64,000 nt of DNA, from contig CAKOGP040000114.1 of NCBI GenBank assembly GCA_933822405.4, forward strand, positions 30,317-94,316, read 5' to 3'. The position numbers were made by a program, and so were the translations under genes. Positions 33,201 through 43,588 of this stretch are shown piece by piece. A model generated the notes under the pieces. That model ran no database searches, had not been told where the DNA came from, and saw only the letters and a list, made by a program, of their open reading frames with translations. Source of the DNA: Cylindrotheca closterium (taxonomy: Eukaryota > Bacillariophyta > Bacillariophyceae > Bacillariales > Bacillariaceae). Position 1 is the stretch's first letter. Each line of letters begins with the position of its first letter.

Positions 33201-34341
33201 CATCATCAGGTATCGTATCGGATAGCCATTGAACCCTCAACTTTGGCTGGTAAGCTTCTGTGCCGTCGTCGTCAGGCCCATCCTGGTGAATCATAAAATC
33301 TAGTGCATGCTCGGGGAAAAACCAACGTTGAGGATAGGGTTCAACAAATCCATGAGTCCGGAACATCTCCATGGTTCCAAGTCCATAATCGACAAAACCA
33401 AGCCAGTGATTTTCTTGGGGACTACCGAGACCATATGAGTACCGAAGCTCTTCCGACGGTCCCATGTCCCGAGATGCGAAAACGCTGAAAGAGTGATCAT
33501 TAGGACTGCCGCTCTTCTTTCTTACGATATTCATTTTTCTTGGATCGTTGGAATGTTGGATCATGTCATACAGTGGCACCAGCAGATCGTCGTGCCTTCC
33601 TCGAGATAAGGCGATTTCAAGGTTCTCGTCCCAAAAATCGGGATCTCCAAAGCCTTCGAGTCCTGATTCGTTGAGAATCCTCTGAATCTCTTCTCCTGAT
33701 TCTCCTTGGAGGAAGCATCCATAATAATGTCGGAATGTCGTAAAGTAGGTAGCTTGTGTGATATTTCCTAATATGTACCGTCCAGTTTGAGACCAGGTTG
33801 CCGGCAAATTGATTTGACCAACCACAAACTTTTCAAAAAAGTCCAAGTAAGGCCCATACTCGCTTTTTCCCTCAGCGTTCAAGTTCCTCTCAAGTAGAAC
33901 TTCATCTGCCAGCAAACACATGTTGTCAAGAACCGTAACCGCCTTGACATCGGAGTAGATCATGACATCGTCCGGTAAATCCAGTAAACGTTCGCCTTCT
34001 TTGACCCTTTCATCAGATTTGATAAACACTCCAAAGGAATATTTTTCATCATTGTCGTCGTCGTCATCATCAGAGGAGGGAGAGTCAAAACCGTCAATCT
34101 CCACAGAAAAAGCGCGGAGCTCGATTTTCGGACTCACGTAGCCACCATGATTGATCACCCATTGAATCATGCTGTACACGGTATTTTGCAGGTCACTGTC
34201 ATCATCATCATCTGACGATGATGATATCGTTTCTTCTTGCTCATCTGCTGCCGCCCCGTCAACACAGACATGGATCGTGCTTATGCTTATCAGCCATACT
34301 ATTAGAACAAGCGTTCCCTGAAGGTTCCATGAGAATAACAT
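30238..34341 (-). CDS. Secreted SET / spermidine synthase-like / AdoMetDC-like fusion, copy 3
   Basis: Open across the whole region, but paralogues show an intron at 32769-32680 (90 bases, gtaagt...gatcag, phase 0) which happens to be a multiple of three and stop-free. Exons are therefore 34341-32770 and 32679-30238, giving 1337 residues spliced or 1367 if the intron is kept. Signal peptide, then an acidic Asp/Ser stretch. SET: QHS replaces NHS, while EELRYSYG keeps Tyr. Aminopropyltransferase-like: GGGDSGVLNE (closer to the canonical GGGDGG than copies 1-2), GLELDQQ, VDLSDT. SpeD-like: KEGYVVVRLW and SYRIVAGGMFG, then SWDGRSQVDIN near the C-terminus and VQPRGYGRIIN. Intron 2 of copies 1-2 is absent. 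First member of subfamily B (copies 3-6). Confidence 0.85.
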   Translation of the reverse strand: MLFSWNLQGTLVLIVWLISISTIHVCVDGAAADEQEETISSSSDDDDDSDLQNTVYSMIQWVINHGGYVSPKIELRAFSVEIDGFDSPSSDDDDDDNDEKYSFGVFIKSDERVKEGERLLDLPDDVMIYSDVKAVTVLDNMCLLADEVLLERNLNAEGKSEYGPYLDFFEKFVVGQINLPATWSQTGRYILGNITQATYFTTFRHYYGCFLQGESGEEIQRILNESGLEGFGDPDFWDENLEIALSRGRHDDLLVPLYDMIQHSNDPRKMNIVRKKSGSPNDHSFSVFASRDMGPSEELRYSYGLGSPQENHWLGFVDYGLGTMEMFRTHGFVEPYPQRWFFPEHALDFMIHQDGPDDDGTEAYQPKLRVQWLSDTIPDDDALYTLRVNYDGLFDIRNQMIDAYNSPKTNHNLLAHLTPHEISISFEFLLSYIAALDTALKAADAMNQRTGSEYIVTEEKVAIENMDHLYFQLYQCSTMITKILNHEFNAIDELQSAYQQINYYKDPKTNDRCLYLDSVYQQCIVSSKRPDPFPTHTWLNSPAFFFHRFGANDQSYWPHYHELVVHKSAKYLKEDLRRVLWVGGGDSGVLNEFLKYPTLELAVGLELDQQVTRSAFKHFASRPHYDDPRVQWWYGDASESLLMLPEHYFGSFDLVIVDLSDTVFSLSVSAELDVIEAISLLLRPGGIFEMNELFMKKVSKVFEYTVHYNFNDVPRILDQSAIFASNDVDFMSRELTEHELVEDATILVEKDSMLTKHRFDRIHDYRHNPNPAFKKLCKVTQEEEEEKPSEDQPQSAAPGIMMIVEAESLTADLSSLPAVRISVIKAIEGVGLTVVSEKESPLESPWFVIVMKEGYVVVRLWVEKKYCALDLHLWSSFDSHEGLKKAIVADALGGDLMNKSTSSYRIVAGGMFGLSNWKEEAKKHGPQIDNLCSEKEAPVLDQPSSADVYELALETSLDIIQGKELTVAVMCNVTSEPCQSLETLYDHRLVNHIIPLHPCTVDDVKFDGWTGNKEEYLDECTMQRVQQILQQELKENEFVDMLILDPGCSEEFSDSLRYLNNGTYINFDDIFVVGTVDSKNDVWKRKLVDYFRFGLAQVDPVHRAHLLFNSTSQKSSLELVMGVVGDPLFFEHMVDAVKRAHEIDGEDDPTADVTIEIRNVFGGYWRDDKIDDCDLVEFSQVTKAEDYDTTDAKSQWASQRPAGTQSVARFVNQDQLDPQVLLPLEDPQKLINVVRNALAPKGAIFEAFQFKSINGGDGVVCTGSWGQGTAVISWDGRSQVDINLWISNKSTMMENDEETCSSPDASPESVTDQELKDIKMLEVLIVANTASTLKPSLRDVQPRGYGRIINSQKDLDSVDTFFNQHDR

Positions 34342-34594
34342 CAGAATCGGAGGTGCATTGACGACAATAGGTATATATACAGACGAGAAGGAAAAAAATG
34401 ATGATCGCGTGATGACGAGAAATGATGGATTTTTTTGTAGTCGACTGAGTCCACTTCAGCATCGTTGAAAACATTAGGTCCTATTGTTGATGATGGCAGT
34501 ATATATACAGTAGTGCCCGTACCCCTTTATCATATTTCCAATCTTTGAATCAAATCGAATATATAGATATCGCTATATTGTTATAGCAAACGCA
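34342..34594. other. Spacer between fusion copies 3 and 4
   Basis: 253 bases. It should hold the copy 3 promoter on the minus strand and the 3' flank of copy 4. No distinct motif was recognised beyond A/T-rich sequence. Confidence 0.3.
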
Positions 34595-37500
34595 TTATGC
34601 ATCGACAAACAAACTCGATACTCCAGGCTTTTTGGCATCTTTGAAGTTCACCACACGCCCATATCCTCTTGGCTGAATATCACGAAGCCAGCCTCCAAGA
34701 TTTGTCAATCTCGCCTTGATGTCGCTTTCAAAAGCATTGAGCTCATCTTTCTCCAATGTGCTGAATATGTTCAAATCAACTCCATATCGTCCGTCCCAAG
34801 ATACAACAGCAGTTCCTGTTTCCCAAGTACCTGCGCAGATGGCACCATCTCCCCCAAAGTCATCGTATACAGTCATCGAGGCCCCTATTCTTGTTCCAAA
34901 AACTTCCTTGCAGGCAGCTACCAAATCATTTTTCTTCAATAACGTGGCCGTTCCATCCACCATGTTAGAGAATTGCAATAATGTCTGTACGGCCACAGGA
35001 CTTTGAGAAGACCACTGTTCGGTAGAATCCGTATGATCGTAGTCTTCTTTCACCGCCGAGAATGTGACATTAACCGTCGTGTAAATAGGATCAAGCGGCT
35101 CTCGCCAATTGCCACCAAGAATGTTTCGAATCTCCACAGTTGAGGTGGAAGACTTCTTTTGCTGCGCTGCTACAGCTTCACTGATATGTTCCATGTGCAT
35201 TGTGTCGCCCGATGCAGTGATCGAGAGCTCGAGGCTACTTGATGTTGTATTGAAGAGGAACTGAGCGCGATAAACTGGCTCCAACACAATTTGATCTCTC
35301 ATGGTACTCAGGGCTCGTCGCTTCCAAATGTCGAGTACTGAATCGGTAGTCGATGTCAAAAAGATCTTCTGTAGGTCTGTGTGCTCACCATGGAGAAGCA
35401 TGTTGATTTTGTCGTTAGCCAGAACAGTGGCTTCAAAGTCGAAAAAGATAGCATCAACGATTGCCTCGTCCGGGAGATCTGATTCAATCGTTTCTTTGGT
35501 CAGATCCAATGTAGCTTGTCTGAGATCTGCGCTATCCTTTTCCTCGGCATCGTACAATGGAATCACTTTAGAGAACCGATCACCAACCTTGACCACATTA
35601 AGAGTGGAACACATTGTTTCTTTGGAACCGCAGAGTACGGCAGCTGTCAAGCCACTGCCTTGCATGATATCAAGACTCATCTCCATCGCTTCCAGGTAGA
35701 CTTCAACGGGAGATGCTTGATCCCGAATTGGTTCCTTCTCTTCCTCGCAGAGGTTGTCAAGTTGTGGCCCGTGCTTTTTGGCTTCCTCCTTCCAATTGGA
35801 CAATCCAAACATTCCTCCTGCCACGATGCGATACGACGAAGTAGATTTGTGAACTATGTCTCCGCCCAATGCCTTGACAACAATGGCTTCCTTCAGACTA
35901 TCGTGACTATCGAATGCACTCCACAGGTGAATATCCAAAGCACAATACTTTTCCTTCGACCATAATCGAACGACAGCATATCCTTCCTTCATCATTATCA
36001 CAAACCAGGGTGACTTCGACGATATAGAAGAGTTGTCGGAGACCACGGTCAAGCCTACGCCCTTGATAGCATCAACAATGAAACTGCGAACATTTGATGG
36101 CGAGGAGAGATCAGCAGTCAAGCTTTCCGCTTCTACAATCATCATGATACCTGGAGCCGTCGTCTGAGGCTTATCATCGTCTGGTTCCTTGTCGACAGCA
36201 CCTTGCAGCTTCGTGCACAGTTTCTTGAATGCTGGATACGGATTGTGTCGGTAGTCATGGACACGGTGGAATTGATGTTCGGACAACATGCTGTCCTTTT
36301 CTACCAATAGATTTGCATCGTCCACTAGTTTGTGTTCGGTTGGAGCTTGAGACATAAAATCGACATCGTTACTGGCAAAAATAGCAGCTTGATCCAAAAT
36401 CCTTGGAACATCGTTGAATTGATAGTGCACAGCATACTCGAATACCTTGCTGACCTTCTTCATGAACAATTCATTCATTTCAAATATGCCACCCGGCCGA
36501 AGCAATAGACTGATGGCTTCAATCACATCCAGCTCTGCTGAAACTGATAGTGAAAAGACAGTGTCCGACAAATCCACAATCACCAAATCGAAGGAACCGA
36601 AATAGTCCTCGGGAAGCATCAACAATGACTTGGAAGCATCACCGTACCACCACTGGACTCTTGGGTCATCGTAATGGGGCCGCGAACCGAAGTGCTTGAA
36701 CGCCGATCTTGTGACTTGCTGGTCCAATTCGAGTCCGACGGCAAGTTCCAAAGTAGGATATTTGAGAAATTCGTTAAGAACACCAGAATCTCCGCCCCCG
36801 ACCCAGAGAACTCGCTTGAGGCCTTCCTTGACGTACTTGGCAGGTTTGTGGACGCAAAGTTCGTGATAATGTGGCCAGTACGACTGTTAATGGACGGATA
36901 GATGGCCCAATGGACATGACAGAAATGATTAGACTTTGTATCGATTGCAGTGTCTCAACGCTTCCGAAAGTCAAAATGGCTCACTTACAATGCATTGTTG
37001 GTAAACCCCATCAAGGTATAGACACCGATCTTTCGTCAATGGGTCCTTGTAGTAATCGATTTTCTGATAAGCTGATCTCACGCTTTCAATCTGCGTAAAG
37101 TTGGTGTCCTTCAGTTTGGACATGATGTTACTCTGATAGACCTGGAAATAAAGATTGTCCATGTTATCAATGAGTACTCTTTCTTCTTGCAATTGGTAGG
37201 GTGTACCGTCTTCGCCCCGTCTTTCCCGATTCTCGAGAAGTAGCAATTCCACAACATGGATATAATTACAAAGGAAGTCATACGTTCGCTTCACTTCCCT
37301 TGGATTGACTCCAACTACGTATGCAGGTTGATGTTCTGGAAATTCCCAGTTGTCCATACCTGCCTTGAGGGCAAAGAGACGTTGATACAACTGTTCCAGA
37401 GTATAGATGGCGTCATCGTCCGGGCGCACTTCGGAGTTCCACCCTATTCCAAAGGTTGTCTTACCATCCTCGAGGTCCATCGCAACAATGGAAAAGTCAA

Positions 37501-38593
37501 TGAAATGCGCTGGAAAGAACCATCTTTGGGGATAATCCTCTATGATGCCATGATCTCTGAATAGTTCGGCTGTTCCGATACCGAATTGCATCACACCCTG
37601 CCATTGGTCTTGCTCCGCCATGCCCAATCCATAAGAGAACTTGAGCTCCTCATTCGATTCAATTTTACGAGTGGCTTTGAGCGAAAGTGTCTCGTCGTCT
37701 TCGTCATCTTTCTTAGGGAAAGTCGCGGCGACATTAATCTGATTGATATTGTTGGAATGAGCGACCATATCGTACAGTGGAACGAGCTTGATATTCTGAC
37801 GAGTTCTGGATAACGCAACTTCGATAGACTCTTCATAGTGCAGGGGGAAGGTTTGGAATTCCTTGTGAGGAATCTCCTGTCCATCAACCTCATGTTTGAG
37901 ACAGTGCTGATATTCCTTAACATCCTCAAAAAAGTCATCAGGAACAACATGCGCCAAAATGTTTTTTCCGCTTTGAGACCAAGACATTGGTAAGAAAACT
38001 TCTCCAACCACATATTCTTCCAAGAACTGCACGTATGGTCCAAACTCGCTATTTCCGTCCTCGTGTGCAAAGCGCTCACCCGCAAGCTCATCCGCCAATA
38101 GACAAATGTCATCTTCGAAAGCGAGGCTCTTGACATCAGAGATAATCATAGCACTTTCAGGGATCAGCAGCAGCTCTTCTCCTTCTTCGATCACTTCATT
38201 TTCCCTCACAAAGATTCCAAACTGATAAGTTGGTTCAATCTCGTCTCCATCCTCAGAAAGGTGGGGCTTGTGTTCTTTCTCAGGTTGTGTTTCACCTGAT
38301 TCTTCAGCATGTTTCTTCTGATCCAAATGAAACTTAAACAGAAGATCATCGATGTCTTCATCAATCGCCATTGCGCGGATTTCTAGTTTAGGGTTGAAAA
38401 TGCCTCCCTTTTCTCTGATCCAACTTAACAACGCTTCCAAAGTTTCCTCTAAATGAGCATCTTGGTCTTCTTCTAGCAACTCTGCGCTACAGCTGTTATC
38501 GCTGACACAAACTTGTGCACTAGAGGCAGAGATGACGCATAAAAGAGACAGAAACAAGAGAAACCCGTTCAGGAATCCTCTCGACACCAGCAT
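34595..38593 (-). CDS. Secreted SET / spermidine synthase-like / AdoMetDC-like fusion, copy 4
   Basis: Exons 38593-36989 and 36883-34595 with a 105-base phase-0 intron between CIV-type sequence and SYWPHYHE, giving 1297 residues. A strong signal peptide ends in ASSAQVC, a cleavage context shared with copy 5. SET: AHS replaces NHS, KFSYG keeps Tyr. Aminopropyltransferase-like: GGGDSGVLNE, GLELDQQ, VDLSDT. SpeD-like: KEGYAVVRLW, SYRIVAGGMFG; second one GTAVVSWDGRYGVDLNIFS, where WDGRYGVDLNIF lines up with the WPE..YAAVDIF core of SpeD, and IQPRGYGRVVNF closes the domain. The neighbouring copies lie in the same direction with small gaps, as in a tandem array, each likely with its own promoter. 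Confidence 0.85.
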
Positions 38594-39085
38594 ATTTGAA
38601 AACGTCTAGATATGTACAATGTGATGGGCAATGCTGCAGGTGACACAGCAGAGAACGATGTTGTTTGACCTGCGAAAGACACAAAATACTTGAAGGCCGC
38701 TGATTCGTATGCTCGCATTTTGAAACGGTCAGATTTTGCGCAGGCACGCGACTTAATCTTCTTCGGGAATGCATTAATTCAAACCAAAGCCGTTAAATGC
38801 CGGTGTCTAGTCTGCCTCCGATATAGTACGTCATATTTTTAAAAAAAGAAATTATGATTTTTTCATATTTCGTTGAATGATACCGGTAACCAACAGTGGA
38901 GATGATGGATACATTATATTCAAATATACATCGTCGCCACCGTTTCATCTCCTCATATCAACGGTTTGATAGGATGAGAAAAAAATGTCTTTTTTTCTTT
39001 TAGATTTATGAAAAGATTCTATAGGGTTCTCTACTACTGTGTCCCGATCATTGGTTTCGCCAATCAATGGTGATTGGTCTAAATC
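38594..39085. other. Spacer between fusion copies 4 and 5
   Basis: About 490 bases with A/T-rich runs (tttttaaaaaaag near 38836) and a gataccggtaac near 38880. No gene seen. Confidence 0.35.
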
Positions 39086-42000
39086 TCAATCTTCAGTGTC
39101 GGGTTCATCGTCTGTGAAGAAACTAGCTTTGCCAAGCATGCCTTCTTTGAAATTTACCACGCGGCCATATCCCCGTGGCTGAATGTCACGGAGCCAACCT
39201 CCAAGATTCGTCAGTCGCTCCATGATGTCGCTTTCAAAACCTTGTAGCTCGGGAAGATCCGATGTACTGAAAATGTTCAAATCCACTCCATACCTTCCAT
39301 CCCATGACACAACAGCTGTCCCAGTTTCCCAGGTACCAGCACAAATAGCGCCGTCACCTCCAAACTCATCGTAGACTTTCATAGAGGATCCGGATCCCAT
39401 TCTGGTCGCAAAAGCTGCAGCACATGCCATGACCAAGTCATTCTTATTCAACAGAGTAGGCATTCCATCCACAAGGTTTGAGAATTGTAGTAACGTCTGG
39501 GTAGCTAGGGCAGTTTGCGTTTCCCATTGACTTCTTGCATCATCGTGGTTATAATCTTCAGCCACCGTTACATGCGAAATATCATCATCATTGCAATCGG
39601 CTTGCTTCTCTAACCGAATGCTTCCACCCAGAATGTTTCGAATCTCCAGTGAAACATCTGGGTTCTTTGCTTGTGAGTGAGCGACAGCCTTGGTAAGATG
39701 CTGCATGAACATCGGGTTCCCATCGACCAGAATCGACAATTCTAGACTGCTAGTCGTTGTGTTTAACAGCACTTGTCCTCGGAAGAGTGGATCAACATCA
39801 TAATCATCTCGCATTGCACTCAAAAATCTTCTTCGCCAGATTTCCGGTTGTGAATCTGTCGTGGAAGCAAAAAACATATTTGTATCCTGTATGCGATGCT
39901 CAGCATTCATCATGCCCACAACCTCGTTTGATATCGGAGTGGAGCTCAGGTCGAAAAAGATGGCGTCCACCAAGATCGGAGGGTCTGCTTGTAGGAATGG
40001 GTCAAGGATCTCTTTCGCGAAATCGATAGAGCGTGTGATACGAGTCATTCGGTCCGAACCTTCTTCTACGGTGGCTTCGTAAAGGGGGATCACCCGTTCG
40101 AACTTTGAATCAGCCTTTACAACATCCACAAAGGTGCACTTGTCTTCCTTCCGTCCACATGCTACAGCAGCAGTCAAGCCAGTGCCCTGCAAGACTTCTA
40201 GACTCAATTTCAGTGCTTGCATCTTCACTTCAATAGGTGATGCTTGGTCTCGCAACACTTCCTCCTTCTCGACACACGCTTTGCTCAACTGAGGGCCGTG
40301 CAATTTGGATTCTTCCCTCCAATCCTGCAATCCAAACATCCCTCCTGTCACAATACGGTACGATGATGTGGACTTGTTGTTCAAGTCGCCACCCAAAGCG
40401 TCAACCACGATTGCCTTCTTGAGACCTTCGTGACTGTCGAATGAACTCCATAAATGAATATCCAAAGCACAGTACTTTTCTTTCGACCACAATCGGACCA
40501 CGACATATCCTTCCTTCATTGTGATGATGAAGAATGGAGATTCCTGCGCTGAGAACTTGTCCGATACTACAGTCAAGCCAAGTCGTTCGATCGCATTAAT
40601 GATGGAGCTTTGTATAGCTGATGGTAACGATAGATCAGTAGTCAAGTTTTCGGCTTCGACAATCATTGTGATACCCGGAGCAGTGGTTTGAGGCTTGCTG
40701 TCATACTTCATTTCCTCCTCTTCTGCTTGTTTCATCTTTTTGCATAGCTGAACAAATGCGGAGTTTGGATTGTGTCTATAGTCATGAACGCGATCGAATT
40801 GATGCCTTGTCAGCATGCTGTCCTTTTCTACCAACAAGGTGGCATCTTCCACAAACTCGTGCTCTGTCAGCTCTTGATAAAGGAAGTTGACATCGTTACT
40901 GGCAAAGATTGCCGCTTGGTCCAAAATCTTGGGCACGTCGTTAAAGCTGTAGTGAATGGCATGTTCAAATACGTTGCTCACTTTCCTCATGAACAGTTCA
41001 TTCATTTCAAAGATACCTCCTGGTCGAAGTAAAAGACTAATGGCTTCAATCACGTCTAGCTCTGCCGATACTGACAGGGAGAATACCGTGTCGGATAAGT
41101 CGACAATTACCAAGTCAAAGGATCCGAAATAATCTTTCGGAAGCATCAGTAGTGATTTGGAAGCATCACCATACCACCATTGCACTCTTGGATCATCAAA
41201 GTGAGGTCGAGAGGCAAAGTGCTTGTACGCGAGTCGAGTTACTTGCTGGTCCAGCTCGAGACCTACTGCCAACTCCAAGCTTGGATACTTCAGAAATTCA
41301 TTCAGCGGTCCCGAGTCGCCACCGCCAACCCAAAGTACTCGCTTGAGATCTTCCTTGAGATATTTGGCAGGCTTGTGGACGACGAGCTCATGATAATGTG
41401 GCCAGTACGACTGTTCAGACGCGAATGGGAAATGAAGTCGTGTGAGAACGGAAAATCATCCATGTGATGCTTGCCGGTAGCCTGGGGAAAATACACCAAG
41501 AGCACTTACAATGCATTGTTGATAGACACCATCAAGATAGAGACATCTATCCTGTGTCACTGGGTCCAAAAAGTATTCAATTTTCTGGTATGCTGATCTG
41601 AGTGATTCAATGTGCTGAAAGTAACCATTGGTGATGTTGACAATCATGTCGTTGCATTGATAAGTTTGGAAGTAGATACTATCCATGTTGTTGATGAGAA
41701 CCTTTTCTTCCTCAACCATGTAGACTGATTCGTCTGGGACATGCATCGACTTCATTGATTCCAAACCTACCTCCACAGCATCGAGGTATTTGCAAAGGAA
41801 TTCATATGCCCGTTTTAAGTCTTGAGGGTTTATTCCTCTAACAAAGTCAGCCCTTTTATCAACATCCCACCAGAAATTCATTTTCTCCTTGATTTCAGCG
41901 AGTCGATCGTGCAAGACTTGCAAAGTGTAGATGGCATCATGGTCTGGATACGCATCAGAGTTCCATCTGACTTTTAGCTCTCGTTGTCCTGAAGCGTCGA

Positions 42001-43111
42001 AAACTTCGTCCACTGCGAAATCAAGCATATGCGCCGGGAAATACCATCGCTGGGGGTATCCTTCTATAATGCCATAATCATGGAACATTCGCATGGTCCC
42101 CATCCCAAATTTTGTCACCCCGTTCCATTGATCGTCTTCCATTTGTCCGAGGCCAAAAGAATGTCGTAGTTCCTCTGATGACCGAATTTGTCGCTTGGCA
42201 TAAACAACCATACGTCCATCATCGTCATCTTCCCCATCAGTCGCTCTTGCTTGAAATATATTGATCTTGTCGGGGTCATTGGAGTGACTAATCATATCAT
42301 AAATGGGAACCATAATTGTGTCGTTTCGAGCCAATGCTTGTGCAACTTCGACAGCCTCATTCCAATAAGGCAGGTTGTCTTCAGGCTTGAATCGGGGCTC
42401 CCTATTGTTGACTCCATTGATGATATGGTCGAAACATTCCTGATAAAAGTGCAAGGGAACAAAGAAGTCGGCCGTTGTGATTGCCATCAACAAATGTTGG
42501 GCTTCTGATTTCCACGACATTGGTAGCTTGACCTCTTCGAAGACAAAGTGTTCCAATAGCTCCATATATGGCGCGATGGTACTTTGACCATGTTCGTGAT
42601 TATAGCGTTGGACAGCAAGTTCTTCAGCTAGCAAGCAAATGCTGTCAAATCGATGAGGACTGAAAATATCTGAAAATATCATCAAATCTTCAGGGATTTC
42701 CAGCAGTTCTTCGCCCTCTTCTACTGTTTCGCCGTCTTTGACGAAAATACCGAAGGAAAAGCTGCGTCCAACTGTCACATCATAATCTTCACTTTCGCTG
42801 GCGCTATCCGCACTTTCTTCTTCGAATCTTTCAACCAGATCTTTCAGTTCCAAGTGTAACGGAAAGGAACGGATTTCCAGCTTTGGATTCACAAATCCAT
42901 CATTTTCGTTGATCCACACAATTAGTTCATCTAGCGTCTGACGAAGTTTAACTTCTCTTTCATTCTCTGGTTCCGTTCGGCATGTATTCTCGTCCACGCA
43001 GACTTGTGCTGTCACAGCATGGTCATTAATGATCAAGGTGAAAGATACTATGAATATCGTCAAAATGCCTGATAAAACTGTGTTTGGACATCTTCCGCAA
43101 AAGAATGCCAT
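39086..43111 (-). CDS. Secreted SET / spermidine synthase-like / AdoMetDC-like fusion, copy 5
   Basis: Exons 43111-41510 and 41410-39086 with a 99-base phase-0 intron (contains a stop, unlike that of copy 3), giving 1308 residues. The signal peptide ends VTAQVC. SET: SHS replaces NHS and RHSFG has Phe where the catalytic-site Tyr motif is expected, so this copy, like copy 2, may lack methyltransferase activity. Aminopropyltransferase-like: GGGDSGPLNE, GLELDQQ, VDLSDT. SpeD-like: KEGYVVVRLW with SYRIVTGGMFG, and GTAVVSWDGRYGVDLNIFS with IQPRGYGRVVNF. Closest to copy 6 in the decarboxylase-like half (shared GGDLNNKSTSS/GGDLMNKSTSS region). Confidence 0.85.
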
Positions 43112-43588
43112 TTCTTATTCAGCGTCTAAAGGCAAATGGATGCGCTGAAAGGAGTGCTTTGGACAATGATGATGGTGATTATGATGATATCTATGATGAA
43201 TGATGATACACCAGACACGTGTGTAGATATCAGGTCGGCGTTTTATATCGCGCTCTTTCCTTTCCAGCTCTCTTATTATTATTGTCGAGCAAGCCACTAC
43301 TAAAAGAAACATCGCACCTTTCCCATCAACGACGTGATGACGTCATGACTTCTTAGGGGCTAAGCACAGACATTCACGTGGCATTTCAAATAATGTATCG
43401 GTAAACTGCACCAGGTACTGTACCTGGTAGTACCTGGTACGGTACCGGTACGATCTTACTCTTGCTACAATGTACCAGATACCGTATGAATGACAAACCA
43501 GAATTGACATTACATCCTCAATGATATCCAACCTTAAAATAAAGTAACTCTATCATTTATTGGGTATTGTGTAGGTATTGTTTATTAT
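43112..43588. promoter_or_regulatory. Spacer between fusion copies 5 and 6 with dense GTACC palindromes
   Basis: About 477 bases. It contains ccaggtactgtacctgg (43411-43427), then tacctggtac and gtaccggtac (to about 43451). The first is the exact reverse complement of a palindrome at 7564-7580. Whether these are transcriptional elements, terminator hairpins or mobile remnants is unknown. Confidence 0.4.
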
